Below are positions 1 to 8,985 of a stretch of 64,000 bases of DNA, piece after piece (position 1 is the first letter of the stretch; each line of letters starts with the position of its first letter). The notes under the pieces are model-generated. The model made no database searches, was not told where the DNA came from, and saw only the letters and a program-made list of their open reading frames with translations. The stretch comes from Bacillus sp. Cs-700 (lineage in GTDB: Bacteria > Bacillota > Bacilli > Bacillales > Guptibacillaceae), in the NCBI RefSeq assembly GCF_011082085.1, contig NZ_CP041063.1, forward strand, positions 930,001 through 994,000. The letters run 5' to 3'. A program made the position numbers and the translations under genes.

Positions 1-730
1 GTTTTAAAATCTTCTTTTCTAATCTCGAAACTTGAACTTGAGAAATGCCAAGGCGTTCCGCTACTTCAGATTGGGTTTGATCTTTGTAGTACCTTAAATA
101 AACGATTAACCTTTCTCTCGTATCAAGATACTGAAGTGCTTCCTTTAGAGCTAATTTATCAAACCAGGCGGTGTCCGTGTTATCAGCAATTTGATCTAAA
201 AGAGTAATTGGATCTCCATCGTTTTCATAAACAGTTTCGTGTATGGAAGAAGGAGCTCGTACCGCTTCTTGAGCCAGAACAACCTCTTCTGGTGTGACCT
301 CGATTCGTTCTGCAATTTCATTTACTGTTGGCGTTCTTCCAAGGGTTTTGGATAGTTCATCTTTTGCTTTCCGTACTTTATTTCCCGTTTCTTTAAGAGA
401 CCGACTCACTTTCACAGTCCCATCATCACGTATAAAGCGCTGGATTTCTCCGATAATCATCGGAACTGCATATGTGGAGAATTTAACATCGTAACTTAAA
501 TCAAATTTATCAACAGATTTTAGCAGACCGATACACCCGATCTGAAAGAGATCATCCGCTTCATACCCTCTATTTAGAAATCGTTGTACAACTGACCAAA
601 CGAGACGCATATTCTTTTCAACTATAAGATCTCGTGCCGCCTGGTCCCCATCCTGGCTGTGTTTGATCAATTCCTTCACTTCATCAGGCTTTAGTTGCGA
701 CTGCTTCCCTTTTCTAACCTCCACGTCCAT
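1..730 (-). CDS. sigF: Sporulation sigma factor SigF, 3' end cut by window edge
   Basis: Forespore-specific RNA polymerase sigma factor that starts early forespore transcription after septation. The reverse frame is open from an ATG at 730 to the window edge: 243 codons of the roughly 255 usual for the family, so about a dozen C-terminal residues are missing only because the window ends. Core-binding region 2 is recognisable (NMRLVWSVVQRF, then FSTYAVPMIIGEI), and the region 4 helix-turn-helix (QSEVAERLGISQVQVSRLEK) is near the visible end. An AAGGGGA ribosome site lies 7 nt before the start, and the gene begins 12 nt after spoIIAB, consistent with the tricistronic spoIIA operon. SpoIIAB would hold it inactive until SpoIIAA is dephosphorylated. 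Confidence 0.97.
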   Translation of the reverse strand, partial: MDVEVRKGKQSQLKPDEVKELIKHSQDGDQAARDLIVEKNMRLVWSVVQRFLNRGYEADDLFQIGCIGLLKSVDKFDLSYDVKFSTYAVPMIIGEIQRFIRDDGTVKVSRSLKETGNKVRKAKDELSKTLGRTPTVNEIAERIEVTPEEVVLAQEAVRAPSSIHETVYENDGDPITLLDQIADNTDTAWFDKLALKEALQYLDTRERLIVYLRYYKDQTQSEVAERLGISQVQVSRLEKKILK

Positions 731-742
731 ATGCAGGTCCCC

Positions 743-1183
743 TTAATTACATAACGCTTTATTTTTTGATAGGTACTTCATTAAGTGAATCGTTGTTCCC
801 TGTCCACTAGCCGATTCGACTTTAACCTCATCCATAAAATTTTCCATAATCGTGAATCCCATACCAGATCTTTCTAATTCAGGCTTTGAGGTGTATAGTG
901 GCTGTCTTGCCTCCTCAAGGTCTAAAATACCAACACCATGATCACGAATCGTTAAATTAACCGTATCGTCATTTAACTCCACAGAAATATAAACCTTTTC
1001 TTCTCCGTTTTGCTCATATCCATGAATAATGGCATTCGTAACAGCCTCTGAAACAACGGTTTTGATCTCTGTTAATTCATCAACAGTAGGATCAAGCTGA
1101 GCAATAAAAGCAGCAACCGTTACACGAGCGAAAGATTCATTTTGACTAAGCGCAGAAAATTCTAATTCCATTCGATTCCTCAT
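743..1183 (-). CDS. spoIIAB: Anti-sigma F factor / SpoIIAA kinase SpoIIAB
   Basis: GHKL-fold ATP-binding protein that sequesters SigF and phosphorylates SpoIIAA. At 146 residues it is the normal family length. The N box ([11 protein letters not shown]), G1 box (DHGVGILD) and G2 box ([10 protein letters not shown]) of the ATP lid and nucleotide pocket are all present. The start overlaps the spoIIAA stop by one base (TAATG), the usual translational coupling in this operon, and sigF follows 12 nt downstream. Nothing in the sequence looks degenerate. Confidence 0.97.
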   Translation of the reverse strand: MRNRMELEFSALSQNESFARVTVAAFIAQLDPTVDELTEIKTVVSEAVTNAIIHGYEQNGEEKVYISVELNDDTVNLTIRDHGVGILDLEEARQPLYTSKPELERSGMGFTIMENFMDEVKVESASGQGTTIHLMKYLSKNKALCN

Positions 1184-1533
1184 TATGCCACCCCCAAAGT
1201 TGCGAGAGCATGCTGTTCGTCAGCTTCTAGTCTCACGATTTTAAAGAGTCCAGACATTTCAAACAACCGCTTAACAGGGGGGGAAATCGAGCAGACAACC
1301 ATTTCTCCACCAAAACTTTTCACTTTATTGTAACGGCCTAGAACGACACCAAGACCAGAACTATCCATAAAAGATAGTCCTTCGAGACTAAGTACAATAT
1401 GCTCAATCTTACGTTCTTCAATAATCGTATCTACCCTGTCTCTTAGTTCTTCTGACGTATGATGATCCAACTCTCCATCAAGTCGAATCAAAAGAACGGG
1501 ATGTCTCACCTCAAGATTGATCGAAAGACTCAC
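1183..1533 (-). CDS. spoIIAA: Anti-anti-sigma factor SpoIIAA
   Basis: STAS-domain protein of 116 residues that frees SigF by binding SpoIIAB when unphosphorylated. The phosphorylation loop reads [15 protein letters not shown], placing the regulatory serine at residue 58 as in B. subtilis. The start is GTG at 1533, 8 nt after an AGGAGG ribosome site; the nearby ATG at 1540 is in another frame. It is the first gene of the spoIIA operon, behind a SigH-like promoter. dacF lies immediately upstream on the same strand, so read-through from dacF could give a longer late transcript, as known in B. subtilis. Confidence 0.97.
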   Translation of the reverse strand: MSLSINLEVRHPVLLIRLDGELDHHTSEELRDRVDTIIEERKIEHIVLSLEGLSFMDSSGLGVVLGRYNKVKSFGGEMVVCSISPPVKRLFEMSGLFKIVRLEADEQHALATLGVA

Positions 1534-1564
1534 GTAACATTCCTCCTCATGTTTGCTTGTGAGT

Positions 1565-1594
1565 TTTTTCTCTCTTTACAGGGTTAATTCCTTC
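1565..1594 (-). promoter_or_regulatory. Putative SigH promoter of the spoIIA operon
   Basis: On the minus strand a -35 GAAGGAATT (fits RNAGGAWWW) is followed after 12 nt by AGAGAAAAA (8 of 9 positions of RNNGAATWW), about 30 nt upstream of the spoIIAA start. The B. subtilis spoIIA operon is known to be SigH-driven, so position and type agree. The transcription start was not determined. Confidence 0.6.
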
Positions 1595-1633
1595 TTCGTG
1601 ACAAAACTAGTGTTGATTCGATGAAAGTGGTGA

Positions 1634-2812
1634 TCACTTGACAGTTTGGGTAGGTGCTTTGGCGAACTGCGCCGCCGTCCGTTTCATCAGCTGCCACCAG
1701 GAAGCTTTGTTTATATTTTCCGCAGATACAACGGGGGAGGTTGCCGTCACATTCCCGTCAATTTTCACTGACAGCTCACCTACCTCATCCCCTTGCTTTA
1801 CAGGCGTTTCAATATCCTTTTTGATTTTAATACTCGTTGTTATATCACCGTTTTCCTGGCCTTTTCTAAGTAAAACAGAGACACGCTCAGAAGTGACAAC
1901 AGACATAGAAGACTTATCTCCTTTATTTACTTTCACTTCTGTGACAACGTTGTTACGATCGAATAGTTTTTGGGTTTTGTATTGAGAAAACGCATAATCA
2001 AACAGTTTTGTAATCTCAGCATTACGTACTTTTGGAGAAGGAGCACCCATGACGACCGCAACAACTCGCATATCATCTCGCTTTGCTGTAGCAGTAAGAC
2101 AATATTTTGCTTCACTTGTAAATCCAGTCTTTAAACCATCAACACCAGGATAAAATTTAACAAGTTTATTTGTGTTAACAAGCCAAAATTTTTTATCTGT
2201 ATCCTGCCTTAAATAGTCTTCATACAAGCCAGTATATGTTGTAATCAGTTCATATTTAAGAAGCTCTTTTGCCATTAATGCCATATCATTTGCTGTTGAG
2301 TAATGATCTTCCGCAGGCAAACCAGTCGGATTAACAAAATGGGTATGACTAAGACCCATTGATTCCGCTTTGTCATTCATTAACTTTACAAATTCTTCTT
2401 CCGAACCAGCGATCGCTTCTGCCATCGCAACAGAAGCATCATTACCAGAAGCGATTGCAATGCCTTTCAGCATATCGTTAACAGTCATTTCCTCTCCTGC
2501 TTCAAGGAAAATCTGCGAACCACCCATTGATGCAGCATATTCACTTGCTCTTACCTTCTGATCAAGGCTTATTTTGCCACTTTCTATCGCTTCCATAATT
2601 AAGATCATCGTCATGATTTTTGTCATACTCGCAGGAGGAAGCTTTTTATCACTATCTTTTTCAAACAATACTTCACCTGTATCTCGCTCAATCAGAATTG
2701 CAGAAGAAGAATTCTCTGCGATTTTTAGCTTTGCTTCTTCTGCATGGGTAAAAGAAGGAACAAGTAGGGTTCCTCCCAGCAAGAAGGCGAGCGCTGTTGC
2801 AACAACTTTCAT
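1634..2812 (-). CDS. dacF: D-alanyl-D-alanine carboxypeptidase DacF
   Basis: Penicillin-binding protein of the S11 family that trims pentapeptide side chains in forespore peptidoglycan. The reading frame extends 48 codons further upstream, but the ATG at 2812 is preferred: GGAGGG lies 7 nt before it, and it opens a signal peptide ending near SFTHAEE. This gives 392 residues. All catalytic motifs are present: SMTK in PPASMTKIMT, SGN in IASGNDASVA, and KTG in GLKTGFTS. The C-terminal beta-domain (about residues 290-370) and a short amphipathic tail for membrane attachment follow. The gene lies between pdp and spoIIAA, as in related genomes, and has its own SigF/SigG-like promoter. Confidence 0.94.
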   Translation of the reverse strand: MKVVATALAFLLGGTLLVPSFTHAEEAKLKIAENSSSAILIERDTGEVLFEKDSDKKLPPASMTKIMTMILIMEAIESGKISLDQKVRASEYAASMGGSQIFLEAGEEMTVNDMLKGIAIASGNDASVAMAEAIAGSEEEFVKLMNDKAESMGLSHTHFVNPTGLPAEDHYSTANDMALMAKELLKYELITTYTGLYEDYLRQDTDKKFWLVNTNKLVKFYPGVDGLKTGFTSEAKYCLTATAKRDDMRVVAVVMGAPSPKVRNAEITKLFDYAFSQYKTQKLFDRNNVVTEVKVNKGDKSSMSVVTSERVSVLLRKGQENGDITTSIKIKKDIETPVKQGDEVGELSVKIDGNVTATSPVVSAENINKASWWQLMKRTAAQFAKAPTQTVK

Positions 2813-2839
2813 TGGTGATCCCTCCATTCTTAGTATTAC

Positions 2840-2869
2840 AAGGATTTCCAACATGTTGGAAAAATATAC
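2840..2869 (-). promoter_or_regulatory. Putative SigF/SigG promoter of dacF with overlapping palindrome
   Basis: Minus-strand GTATA (-35, fits GYWTA), a 15-nt spacer and GGAAATCCTT (9 of 10 positions of the SigF -10 GGNRANAMTW) lie 28 nt before the dacF ATG. Forespore-specific expression of dacF is established in B. subtilis. A perfect 18-nt palindrome, TTTCCAACATGTTGGAAA at 2845-2862, covers the end of the spacer and part of the -10 and could be an operator or an mRNA hairpin. Confidence 0.55.
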
Positions 2870-2906
2870 GAATTCTTGATCCTTCAAACGGATATCAACA
2901 ATAAAC

Positions 2907-2938
2907 GCAAAAAAAGAAGCCTCAAATTGAGACTCCTT
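2907..2938 (-). terminator. Rho-independent terminator after pdp
   Basis: On the minus strand AAGGAGTCT pairs with GGCTTCTT around a short AT-rich loop and is followed by seven T. It separates the nucleoside-salvage genes from dacF. Confidence 0.7.
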
Positions 2939-2959
2939 GAAAGGGTAACGAAGCATTAT

Positions 2960-4261
2960 TTAGTTAATCACTTTATAGATAAGTTGAGGTTTTTCAGTAG
3001 GTTGTTTAGAAACCGTGTACGCTTCATTAATCTTATTAATTGAGTTTTGAACGTCTTCTTCATCGCTGTGAAGAACAACAAGCGCTTCACCTTTCTCTAC
3101 TTTATCACCGACTTTTTTCTTAAGTGTAATTCCTACACCGTGATTAATTTGATCGTCCTTGGTTGCTCTTCCTGCCCCAAGATACATAGCTGCCACGCCA
3201 ACTGATTCAGCATCAATTTCCGTAACGTATCCGTCTTGGTGTGCAGTTACTTCAATATCATGTTTTGCTTGTGGCAATTTAGAAAGGTCATCAATGACAC
3301 TAACATCTCCACCTTGAGCTTGAACGAGCGTTCTAAATGATTCAAACGCCTTCCCATTTTTTAAATTTTCTTCAAGCGTGTTATACGCCGTGTCAAAATC
3401 ATCAAATGCCCCAGCAATAACTGTCATATGAGAAGCGAGTTCGAGAGATAGAAGACGCAGATCCTCAATATTCTCTCCTTGAAGAACCTGGCATGCTTCA
3501 CGTACTTCATTGGCATTCCCTACTTCAAAACCAAGCGGTTGACTCATGTCGCTAATCACTGCTACTGTATTTCTACCGAGATTGTTTCCGATATTAACCA
3601 TTTCTCTAGCGAGTGCTTCAGAATCTTCTAGTTTCTTCATAAATGCACCGGAGCCAGTCTTCACATCAAGAACGATTCCATCGGCTCCCGAGGCTAGCTT
3701 TTTACTCATGATTGAGCCAGCAATTAGAGGAATCGAATCAACAGTCGCTGTCACATCCCGTAATGCATACAATTTTTTATCAGCAGGAGCAAGATTGCCC
3801 GTTTGTCCTGCTACAGATAGTTTGTGTGTATTGACATTATTAACAAACTCTTCTTTTGTCATTTCAATATGGAAGCCTTTAATGGACTCAAGCTTGTCTA
3901 GTGTACCGCCAGTGTGCCCTAAACCTCTCCCAGACATCTTAGCTACCGGGACACCAACAGACGCTACCAGTGGACCAACAATAAATGTTGTCTTGTCACC
4001 TACGCCGCCCGTTGAGTGCTTGTCCACTTTATGGCCTTTAATAGCAGACAGATCAATCGTTTCTCCGGACTCCACCATTGCCTGAGTAAGCAATGCTGTT
4101 TCATTTGATTTCATTCCATTAAAATAAATCGCCATCATTAAAGCAGATGCCTGGTAATCAGGGATGTCGCCTTTTGTATAACCTTCAATAAAGAAATTGA
4201 TTTCTTCTTTCGTCAATTCTTTTCCATTTCGTTTTTTCTGAATAACATCAACCATTCTCAT
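2960..4261 (-). CDS. pdp: Pyrimidine-nucleoside phosphorylase
   Basis: Cytoplasmic enzyme splitting uridine, deoxyuridine and thymidine with phosphate into base and (deoxy)ribose-1-phosphate. Its 433 residues match the family. The phosphate-binding loop KHSTGGVGD (from about residue 80) and the thymidine/pyrimidine phosphorylase signature [17 protein letters not shown] (from about residue 110) are intact. GGAGAG precedes the ATG at 4261; a second ATG two codons later is also possible. It is the last gene of the run deoB-punA-pdp (17-nt gap to punA), so products of PunA and Pdp can be fed to the mutase DeoB. Confidence 0.95.
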   Translation of the reverse strand: MRMVDVIQKKRNGKELTKEEINFFIEGYTKGDIPDYQASALMMAIYFNGMKSNETALLTQAMVESGETIDLSAIKGHKVDKHSTGGVGDKTTFIVGPLVASVGVPVAKMSGRGLGHTGGTLDKLESIKGFHIEMTKEEFVNNVNTHKLSVAGQTGNLAPADKKLYALRDVTATVDSIPLIAGSIMSKKLASGADGIVLDVKTGSGAFMKKLEDSEALAREMVNIGNNLGRNTVAVISDMSQPLGFEVGNANEVREACQVLQGENIEDLRLLSLELASHMTVIAGAFDDFDTAYNTLEENLKNGKAFESFRTLVQAQGGDVSVIDDLSKLPQAKHDIEVTAHQDGYVTEIDAESVGVAAMYLGAGRATKDDQINHGVGITLKKKVGDKVEKGEALVVLHSDEEDVQNSINKINEAYTVSKQPTEKPQLIYKVIN

Positions 4262-4278
4262 TTAATCGCTCTCCTGTC

Positions 4279-5103
4279 CTAACCCATTTTACTTACAATT
4301 GTTTTAACTAAAAGCAGAAAGTTCGACTTTACCTTCTCCGTTGTTTCAATCACTTCGTCATGATGAAGTGGTTGATCGAGGATTCCAGCTGCCATATTTG
4401 AAATACAAGAGATTCCAAGTACATCCATGCCTGCATGTCTTGCAATAATAACTTCTGGTACAGTCGACATCCCGACTGCATCGCCACCCAATGTACGCAG
4501 CATGCGAACCTCTGCTGGCGTTTCATAAGTTGGTCCAGTATTTCCGACATATACTCCAGATTGTAGTTTCATTCCAAGTTCTGTTGCTGTATCTTGTGCT
4601 AAATTTTGAAGATCCATTGAATAAGCAGTAGACATATCCGGGAAACGTGGACCAAACTCATTGCTATTTGGTCCAATTAATGGATTTGTTCCAAAGTTAT
4701 TAATGTGATCAGCAATAACCATTAAATCTCCAGGTTGGAACTCTTCATTTATACCACCTGCAGCATTCGTTACGATTACTTTTAGAATCCCAAGTTCTTT
4801 CATCACTCGAACGGGGAATGTTACTTTATCCATTGAATAACCTTCATAAAAGTGAAAACGCCCCTGCATGGCTGCTACTGCTTTTCCATTTAACGTTCCG
4901 AATACAAATTGTCCGGCGTGCCCTTCTACTGTTGAGACAGGAAAATTCGGAATGTCACTATAAGGGATTTGGACTGGGTTTTCAATTTCTTCAGCCAGTA
5001 CACCAAGACCAGAACCTAAGATGAGCCCGATCTCTGGACGAAACTCTCCAACTTGACTTTGTATATAGGATGATGCATCTTGTATTTCTTGTTTAATTGT
5101 CAT
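4279..5103 (-). CDS. punA: Purine-nucleoside phosphorylase (trimeric PNP type)
   Basis: Phosphorolysis of guanosine, inosine and deoxy forms to base and (deoxy)ribose-1-phosphate. The 274-residue length and motifs are of the trimeric PNP/MTAP family: the phosphate loop ILGSGLG near residue 27, VEGHAGQFVFG near residue 60, VTNAAGGIN near residue 112, and the purine-binding EVIIARHAGMDVLGISCISNMAAG block near the C-terminus (residues 218-241). A strong GAGGAGG site precedes the ATG. The gene lies between deoB (21 nt) and pdp (17 nt). In B. subtilis the equivalent gene is called pupG. Confidence 0.94.
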   Translation of the reverse strand: MTIKQEIQDASSYIQSQVGEFRPEIGLILGSGLGVLAEEIENPVQIPYSDIPNFPVSTVEGHAGQFVFGTLNGKAVAAMQGRFHFYEGYSMDKVTFPVRVMKELGILKVIVTNAAGGINEEFQPGDLMVIADHINNFGTNPLIGPNSNEFGPRFPDMSTAYSMDLQNLAQDTATELGMKLQSGVYVGNTGPTYETPAEVRMLRTLGGDAVGMSTVPEVIIARHAGMDVLGISCISNMAAGILDQPLHHDEVIETTEKVKSNFLLLVKTIVSKMG

Positions 5104-5124
5104 TTACGTTCCTCCTCTTGATTC

Positions 5125-6303
5125 TTAAAGCTTTTTAAGAAAGCTTGTCCCGTGTTTTGGTAACGTTACATCAAAATTATCCGCAATTGTTGCACCAATA
5201 TCAGCAAATGTGTCACGAATACCGAGATCTACTGCTTCTTTTATACCTTTATGGTAGGCAAGTAATGGAACATATTCACGTGTATGATCTGTTCCATGAT
5301 GAATTGGATCATTCCCATGATCAGCTGTGATCAATAACAAATCTTCTTCTTCCATTCGATCGAGAACTTCCGTTAATCTCTCGTCATACTCTTCTAGCGC
5401 TTCACCATAACCTTGCGGATCTCTTCTATGCCCATATAATGCATCAAAGTCGACGAGGTTTAGGAAGCTGATTCCTTCAAATTGCATTTGTTGAGTTTCA
5501 AGCAACTTATCCATGCCGTCCATATTTGATTTCGTACGCAAAGACTTTGTTACACCTTCTTCATCATAAATATCTGAAATCTTTCCGATTGCAATAACGT
5601 CTTTCCCATTGTCTTTTAATTCATTCATAACCGTATGTCCAAACGGCTTAAGCGCATAATCATGGCGATTGGAAGTGCGTTTAAAGTCGCCTGGCTCTCC
5701 TAGAAATGGCCTTGCGATTACTCTCCCAACCATATATTCTTCTGCCTTCGTCATTTCTCTTGCAATCTCACAAATATGATAAAGTTCATCAAGTGGCACA
5801 ACATCCTCGTGTGCAGCGATTTGCAATACAGAATCTGCCGAAGTATATACGATAAGTGCGCCTGTTTTGACATGTTCCTCACCGAGTTCTACTAAAATTT
5901 CCGTGCCTGACGCAGGTTTATTTCCAATAATTTTTCTTCCAGTTCTATTTTCAAGTTCTGAAATAAGCTTATCAGGAAAACCTTCAGGAAACGTACGGAA
6001 CGGTTGTTCAATATGAAGGCCCATGATCTCCCAGTGTCCAGTCATCGTATCTTTACCGTTCGAGGCTTCCATCATTTTAGTATAATGTGCCATTGGCTTC
6101 TCAACGCTCGAGATGCCATTAAGTTCACGAATATTACCAAGACCTAACTTTTCCATATTCGGCATCTTGAGGCCATTCATATGGTCGGCAATATGCCCCA
6201 ATGTATCTGCCCCTAGATCATCAAATTGTTCAGCATCCGGTGCTTCACCGATTCCTACTGAATCCATTACAACTAAAAATACTCTTTTAAAACGTTTAGT
6301 CAT
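5125..6303 (-). CDS. deoB: Phosphopentomutase
   Basis: Manganese-dependent mutase of the alkaline phosphatase superfamily converting (deoxy)ribose-1-phosphate to the 5-phosphate. The 392 residues fit the prokaryotic DeoB family. The N-terminal metal site [13 protein letters not shown], the threonine loop [10 protein letters not shown] (active-site Thr at about residue 87) and the C-terminal metal cluster ITADHGNDP plus [12 protein letters not shown] are all complete. GAGGAGG lies 7 nt before the ATG. It is first in the deoB-punA-pdp run, and a terminator behind xerD insulates it, so a promoter should lie in the 140 nt upstream. Confidence 0.96.
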   Translation of the reverse strand: MTKRFKRVFLVVMDSVGIGEAPDAEQFDDLGADTLGHIADHMNGLKMPNMEKLGLGNIRELNGISSVEKPMAHYTKMMEASNGKDTMTGHWEIMGLHIEQPFRTFPEGFPDKLISELENRTGRKIIGNKPASGTEILVELGEEHVKTGALIVYTSADSVLQIAAHEDVVPLDELYHICEIAREMTKAEEYMVGRVIARPFLGEPGDFKRTSNRHDYALKPFGHTVMNELKDNGKDVIAIGKISDIYDEEGVTKSLRTKSNMDGMDKLLETQQMQFEGISFLNLVDFDALYGHRRDPQGYGEALEEYDERLTEVLDRMEEEDLLLITADHGNDPIHHGTDHTREYVPLLAYHKGIKEAVDLGIRDTFADIGATIADNFDVTLPKHGTSFLKKL

Positions 6304-6392
6304 GTTTATCCTCCTCGTTCATTATCCATTCAAGATTATTATTCCCTTGAAAAAACAAAAACACATATGTGAATGCGTTTACGAAAGCAGAA

Positions 6393-6420
6393 AAAAGAAA
6401 AAATCTGGCCAAAGACCAGA
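6393..6420 (-). terminator. Terminator after xerD
   Basis: Minus-strand stem TCTGGT/GCCAGA with a CTTTG loop, followed by TTTTTTC and further T. It lies between xerD and deoB. Confidence 0.65.
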
Positions 6421-6443
6421 CCTCTTTCTGGAGAGTGCCTTTA

Positions 6444-7334
6444 TTAGGCTCTAGGATGATAAGTGGAATAAATATCCTTTAGCCTCGCTTTAGTCACATG
6501 TGTATAAATCTGTGTTGTAGAAATATCTGCATGTCCAAGAAGCTCCTGTACCGCTCTCAAATCAGCGCCATTTTCTAATAAATGGGTGGCAAATGAATGC
6601 CTTAACGTATGTGGCGTAAGAGGCTTAAGAATGTTTGCTTTTACTGCAAGCTTCTTTAGAATTTTCCAGAACCCTTGTCTTGATAAGCTTTCACCACGAT
6701 GGTTCAAAAACAGCATATCCGTTCGATTCTTTTTCATTAATTGCCCCCTACCTTCATCAAGATAGGTCGTGAGAGCATCTCTTGCCATTTTACCTAACGG
6801 AACGATTCTTTCTTTATTTCCCTTACCTATTGTTCGAATAAATCCCATCGTTAAATGGATATCTTCCATTTTCAATTCAATTAATTCACTAACGCGTAAG
6901 CCCGTCGCATATAACACCTCTAGCATCGCGCGATCACGTTTACCAAAGGGGGTAGAATAATCTGGAGCTTCCAATAATTGCTCAACTTCTGCAGTTGATA
7001 GGATTTTAGGTAACTTCCGCTCTGTTTTGGGAGTTTCGATATGTACAGAAGGATCCTGTTCAGCAGCCTTCTCCCGAAGTAAAAACTGATGAAATGCTCG
7101 TATGGATGCAATGTTACGAGCAATTGTAGTGGAGGCTTTCCCACTGTCTCTAAGAGCATAGAGATAGTTTACAATATGCATGCGACGAACATCATTCAAT
7201 GAAGATATATTCTCATATTCATTTAAATGTTTTAAATATTGAGCGAGATCTCGCCTGTATGCATCGAGCGTATTTTTGGACAGGCTTCGCTCAACGATTA
7301 AATAATGCAAAAAATCCTGTACCTGATCTTTCAT
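6444..7334 (-). CDS. xerD: Site-specific tyrosine recombinase XerD
   Basis: Resolves chromosome dimers at dif together with XerC/CodV. The open frame runs further upstream, but the ATG at 7334 behind GGGAG gives 296 residues, the standard XerD length. The N-terminal SAM-like DNA-binding domain occupies about residues 1-90 ([20 protein letters not shown]). The C-terminal catalytic domain shows the RHRHY set: Arg in ATGLRVSEL, His-Arg in [12 protein letters not shown], His in [11 protein letters not shown] and Tyr in IYTHV. It is 13 nt downstream of yqzK, the conserved Bacillus order. Confidence 0.95.
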   Translation of the reverse strand: MKDQVQDFLHYLIVERSLSKNTLDAYRRDLAQYLKHLNEYENISSLNDVRRMHIVNYLYALRDSGKASTTIARNIASIRAFHQFLLREKAAEQDPSVHIETPKTERKLPKILSTAEVEQLLEAPDYSTPFGKRDRAMLEVLYATGLRVSELIELKMEDIHLTMGFIRTIGKGNKERIVPLGKMARDALTTYLDEGRGQLMKKNRTDMLFLNHRGESLSRQGFWKILKKLAVKANILKPLTPHTLRHSFATHLLENGADLRAVQELLGHADISTTQIYTHVTKARLKDIYSTYHPRA

Positions 7335-7347
7335 TGCAAACGCTCCC

Positions 7348-7575
7348 TTATTCACCTGTCTGGTAAAACAAATTGAGCCTTTCAAGGAAAGTGAGCTGAG
7401 TATCCGATTCCATTTGAACGACTTTCACCGCTTTTCCTTGTGGCACATCATAGCGATGGTAATTCTGGTATTCTTGATTTACCCAGAGAATGCCAAAGTA
7501 AAATAGTAAAGTACATCCAGTAAAAAGCAAGAAAACTTTCATTGTATCTAAAACAACCAATAGACCCTGTTTCAA
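7348..7575 (-). CDS. yqzK: YqzK-family small membrane protein (DUF4227)
   Basis: A 75-residue protein of unknown function found between fur and xerD in Bacillus. One hydrophobic helix spans about residues 10-30 ([20 protein letters not shown]), followed by a charged tail containing [13 protein letters not shown]. The start is TTG at 7575 behind GGAGGTG. That ribosome site is buried in a 10-bp hairpin. Identification rests on gene order plus the overall pattern. Confidence 0.8.
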   Translation of the reverse strand: MKQGLLVVLDTMKVFLLFTGCTLLFYFGILWVNQEYQNYHRYDVPQGKAVKVVQMESDTQLTFLERLNLFYQTGE

Positions 7576-7585
7576 TCTAACGCAC

Positions 7586-7620
7586 CTCCATCTCTAGTAA
7601 AAGGTATGCCAGAGATGGAG
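7586..7620 (-). promoter_or_regulatory. Hairpin overlapping the yqzK ribosome-binding site
   Basis: CTCCATCTCT and AGAGATGGAG form a perfect 10-bp stem with a 15-nt loop. Read on the minus strand, the downstream arm contains the GGAG of the yqzK Shine-Dalgarno GGAGGTG, so the structure could limit translation. Read on the plus strand it is followed by six T and resembles a terminator for antisense transcription. Confidence 0.5.
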
Positions 7621-7670
7621 TTTTTTATACATCGTTAGGAATTGTAGGGTCACATAAATTGTTTTAACTA

Positions 7671-8150
7671 TTAACTATGATTAACAGCTTGTTCTGACTG
7701 TTCTTTATCTTCCTGCTTTTGACAGCGATAACAGATTCCATGAAACGTTAAACGATGATCTTTGATTTTAAAGTTCCAATCGTTTTCAACTACTTTTTCT
7801 ACATCTCCAAGCAAGTCTTCCTGAATTTCGTCTACTGCACCACACTCAATACAAACCAGATGATGATGAAAATGGGCAGCACCCTCTTGTCTTAGATCAA
7901 ACCTTGACACACCATCGCCAAAATTGATTTTATCAACGATTTTCAATTCAGCTAATAGCTCAAGCGTGCGATAAACCGTTGCTAGGCCAATTTCAGGAGA
8001 TTTCTCTTTAACGAGTAAATACACATCTTCAGCACTTAAATGGTCTTCTTCGTTCTCAAGAAGGACCCGTACGGTTGCTTCCCGTTGAGGTGTTAGCTTA
8101 TAGCTTTGAGAATGAAGATGTTTCTTAATTCGATCGATTCTGCTTTCCAT
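7671..8150 (-). CDS. fur: Ferric uptake regulator Fur
   Basis: Iron-responsive transcriptional repressor. The ATG at 8150 behind GGAGGG gives 159 residues; the frame continues 21 codons upstream, over the promoter, without a ribosome site. The winged helix is at about residues 15-85 (LTPQREATVRVLLENEEDHLSAEDVYLLVKE is its first part, split here by the HTH). The dimerisation domain has the HFHHHLVCIECG metal site and a second CxxC, CYRCQ, for structural zinc. It lies between spoIIM and yqzK-xerD. A consensus SigA promoter and a Fur/PerR-like box sit directly upstream. Confidence 0.94.
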   Translation of the reverse strand: MESRIDRIKKHLHSQSYKLTPQREATVRVLLENEEDHLSAEDVYLLVKEKSPEIGLATVYRTLELLAELKIVDKINFGDGVSRFDLRQEGAAHFHHHLVCIECGAVDEIQEDLLGDVEKVVENDWNFKIKDHRLTFHGICYRCQKQEDKEQSEQAVNHS

Positions 8151-8184
8151 GTCCCATTTCCCTCCCTCGATCGATGCCATTTTC

Positions 8185-8229
8185 ATTATAAGCAGTAGGC
8201 AAAACGGTGTCAAATTAAAATCATTATCA
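8185..8229 (-). promoter_or_regulatory. fur promoter with abutting Fur/PerR-type box
   Basis: On the minus strand TTGACA (8208-8213) and TATAAT (8185-8190) are separated by exactly 17 nt. One base upstream of the -35 lies TGATAATGATTTTAA (8215-8229), which matches 12 of 14 fixed positions of both the Fur consensus TGATAATNATTATCA and the PerR consensus TTATAATNATTATAA. A weaker related stretch lies further upstream. The B. subtilis fur gene is known to be PerR-controlled, so either regulator is plausible. Confidence 0.7.
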
Positions 8230-8271
8230 ACCCGAAATTGTAATTATTATTATCTGATATTTATTTCAGCA

Positions 8272-8913
8272 TTATTTTATATCTACAACTGCTTTTATTA
8301 ATCCAGGTGATAAATAGGCTTCAAACCACGCTGCAACACATAAAATCACCAAAGCACACAAAATAAGAGCCGAAAACTTCATGAATGGAGGGAAGATTGG
8401 TTCTGTCCTTCTTTTCATAACTAATTGTTTCATTAGCCTAAGTGAAAATGTTAAAGAAGCTGTAGCTACCACAATCATTACCGGAACGGCTAAGATGTTT
8501 TGTGGAAATACAGAAACGAAAGCCAACAAAAAACCTTTCCAACTCATTTGATTAACTAGAAATCCTACAGTAAACCCTACAACAATTCCTTTTAGAAAAA
8601 GCATCACTAATACAATAGGAAGACCGATAATTGTAAGACCAAGAAGCCACATCAAACCGATATACTTCGCATAGTGTGTTAAACTTTGCTGAAACATTTC
8701 AGAAGATGATGCAAATTGGCCTTCGGATACCTGTCCAAAAAAACGACTTAAATAAACCGCAAGATCTTCTTTTTGAGTGAAACTTAAACTATTTACGATA
8801 ACAGCTCCAAACACAATTCCCATCAGAAACAAAACCGCAATAAATGTGTAGAGAGATAACTGATCTGATAGATGAGCGGATATCATTTGCTTTAGACGTC
8901 TACTACGATTCAT
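8272..8913 (-). CDS. spoIIM: Stage II sporulation protein M
   Basis: Membrane component of the DMP (SpoIID-SpoIIM-SpoIIP) peptidoglycan-remodelling machine that drives engulfment. The 213 residues show about five hydrophobic helices (residues 22-45, 87-110, 112-130, 137-155 and 180-200), as in the SpoIIM family, with a short basic N-terminus (MNRSRRLKQM). GGGGG precedes the ATG. It is transcribed toward fur, and a SigE-type promoter is visible 31 nt upstream. spoIID and spoIIP are not in this window. Confidence 0.9.
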   Translation of the reverse strand: MNRSRRLKQMISAHLSDQLSLYTFIAVLFLMGIVFGAVIVNSLSFTQKEDLAVYLSRFFGQVSEGQFASSSEMFQQSLTHYAKYIGLMWLLGLTIIGLPIVLVMLFLKGIVVGFTVGFLVNQMSWKGFLLAFVSVFPQNILAVPVMIVVATASLTFSLRLMKQLVMKRRTEPIFPPFMKFSALILCALVILCVAAWFEAYLSPGLIKAVVDIK

Positions 8914-8944
8914 ACGTCTTCCCCCTTCATACCACCTTTGGTAA

Positions 8945-8974
8945 AGTCTATGAAAAGGGATTAAAACGTATGAC
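8945..8974 (-). promoter_or_regulatory. Putative SigE promoter of spoIIM
   Basis: Minus-strand GTCATA, a 16-nt spacer and CATAGACT (6 of 8 positions of the SigE -10 CATACAAT). SpoIIM is a mother-cell SigE product in B. subtilis, which supports the assignment. Confidence 0.5.
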
Positions 8975-8985
8975 TAATCGATAGA

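Noticed and set aside
3546-4085. 179-codon plus-strand open frame
   Set aside because: Lies entirely inside pdp on the other strand; no ribosome site and no family likeness.
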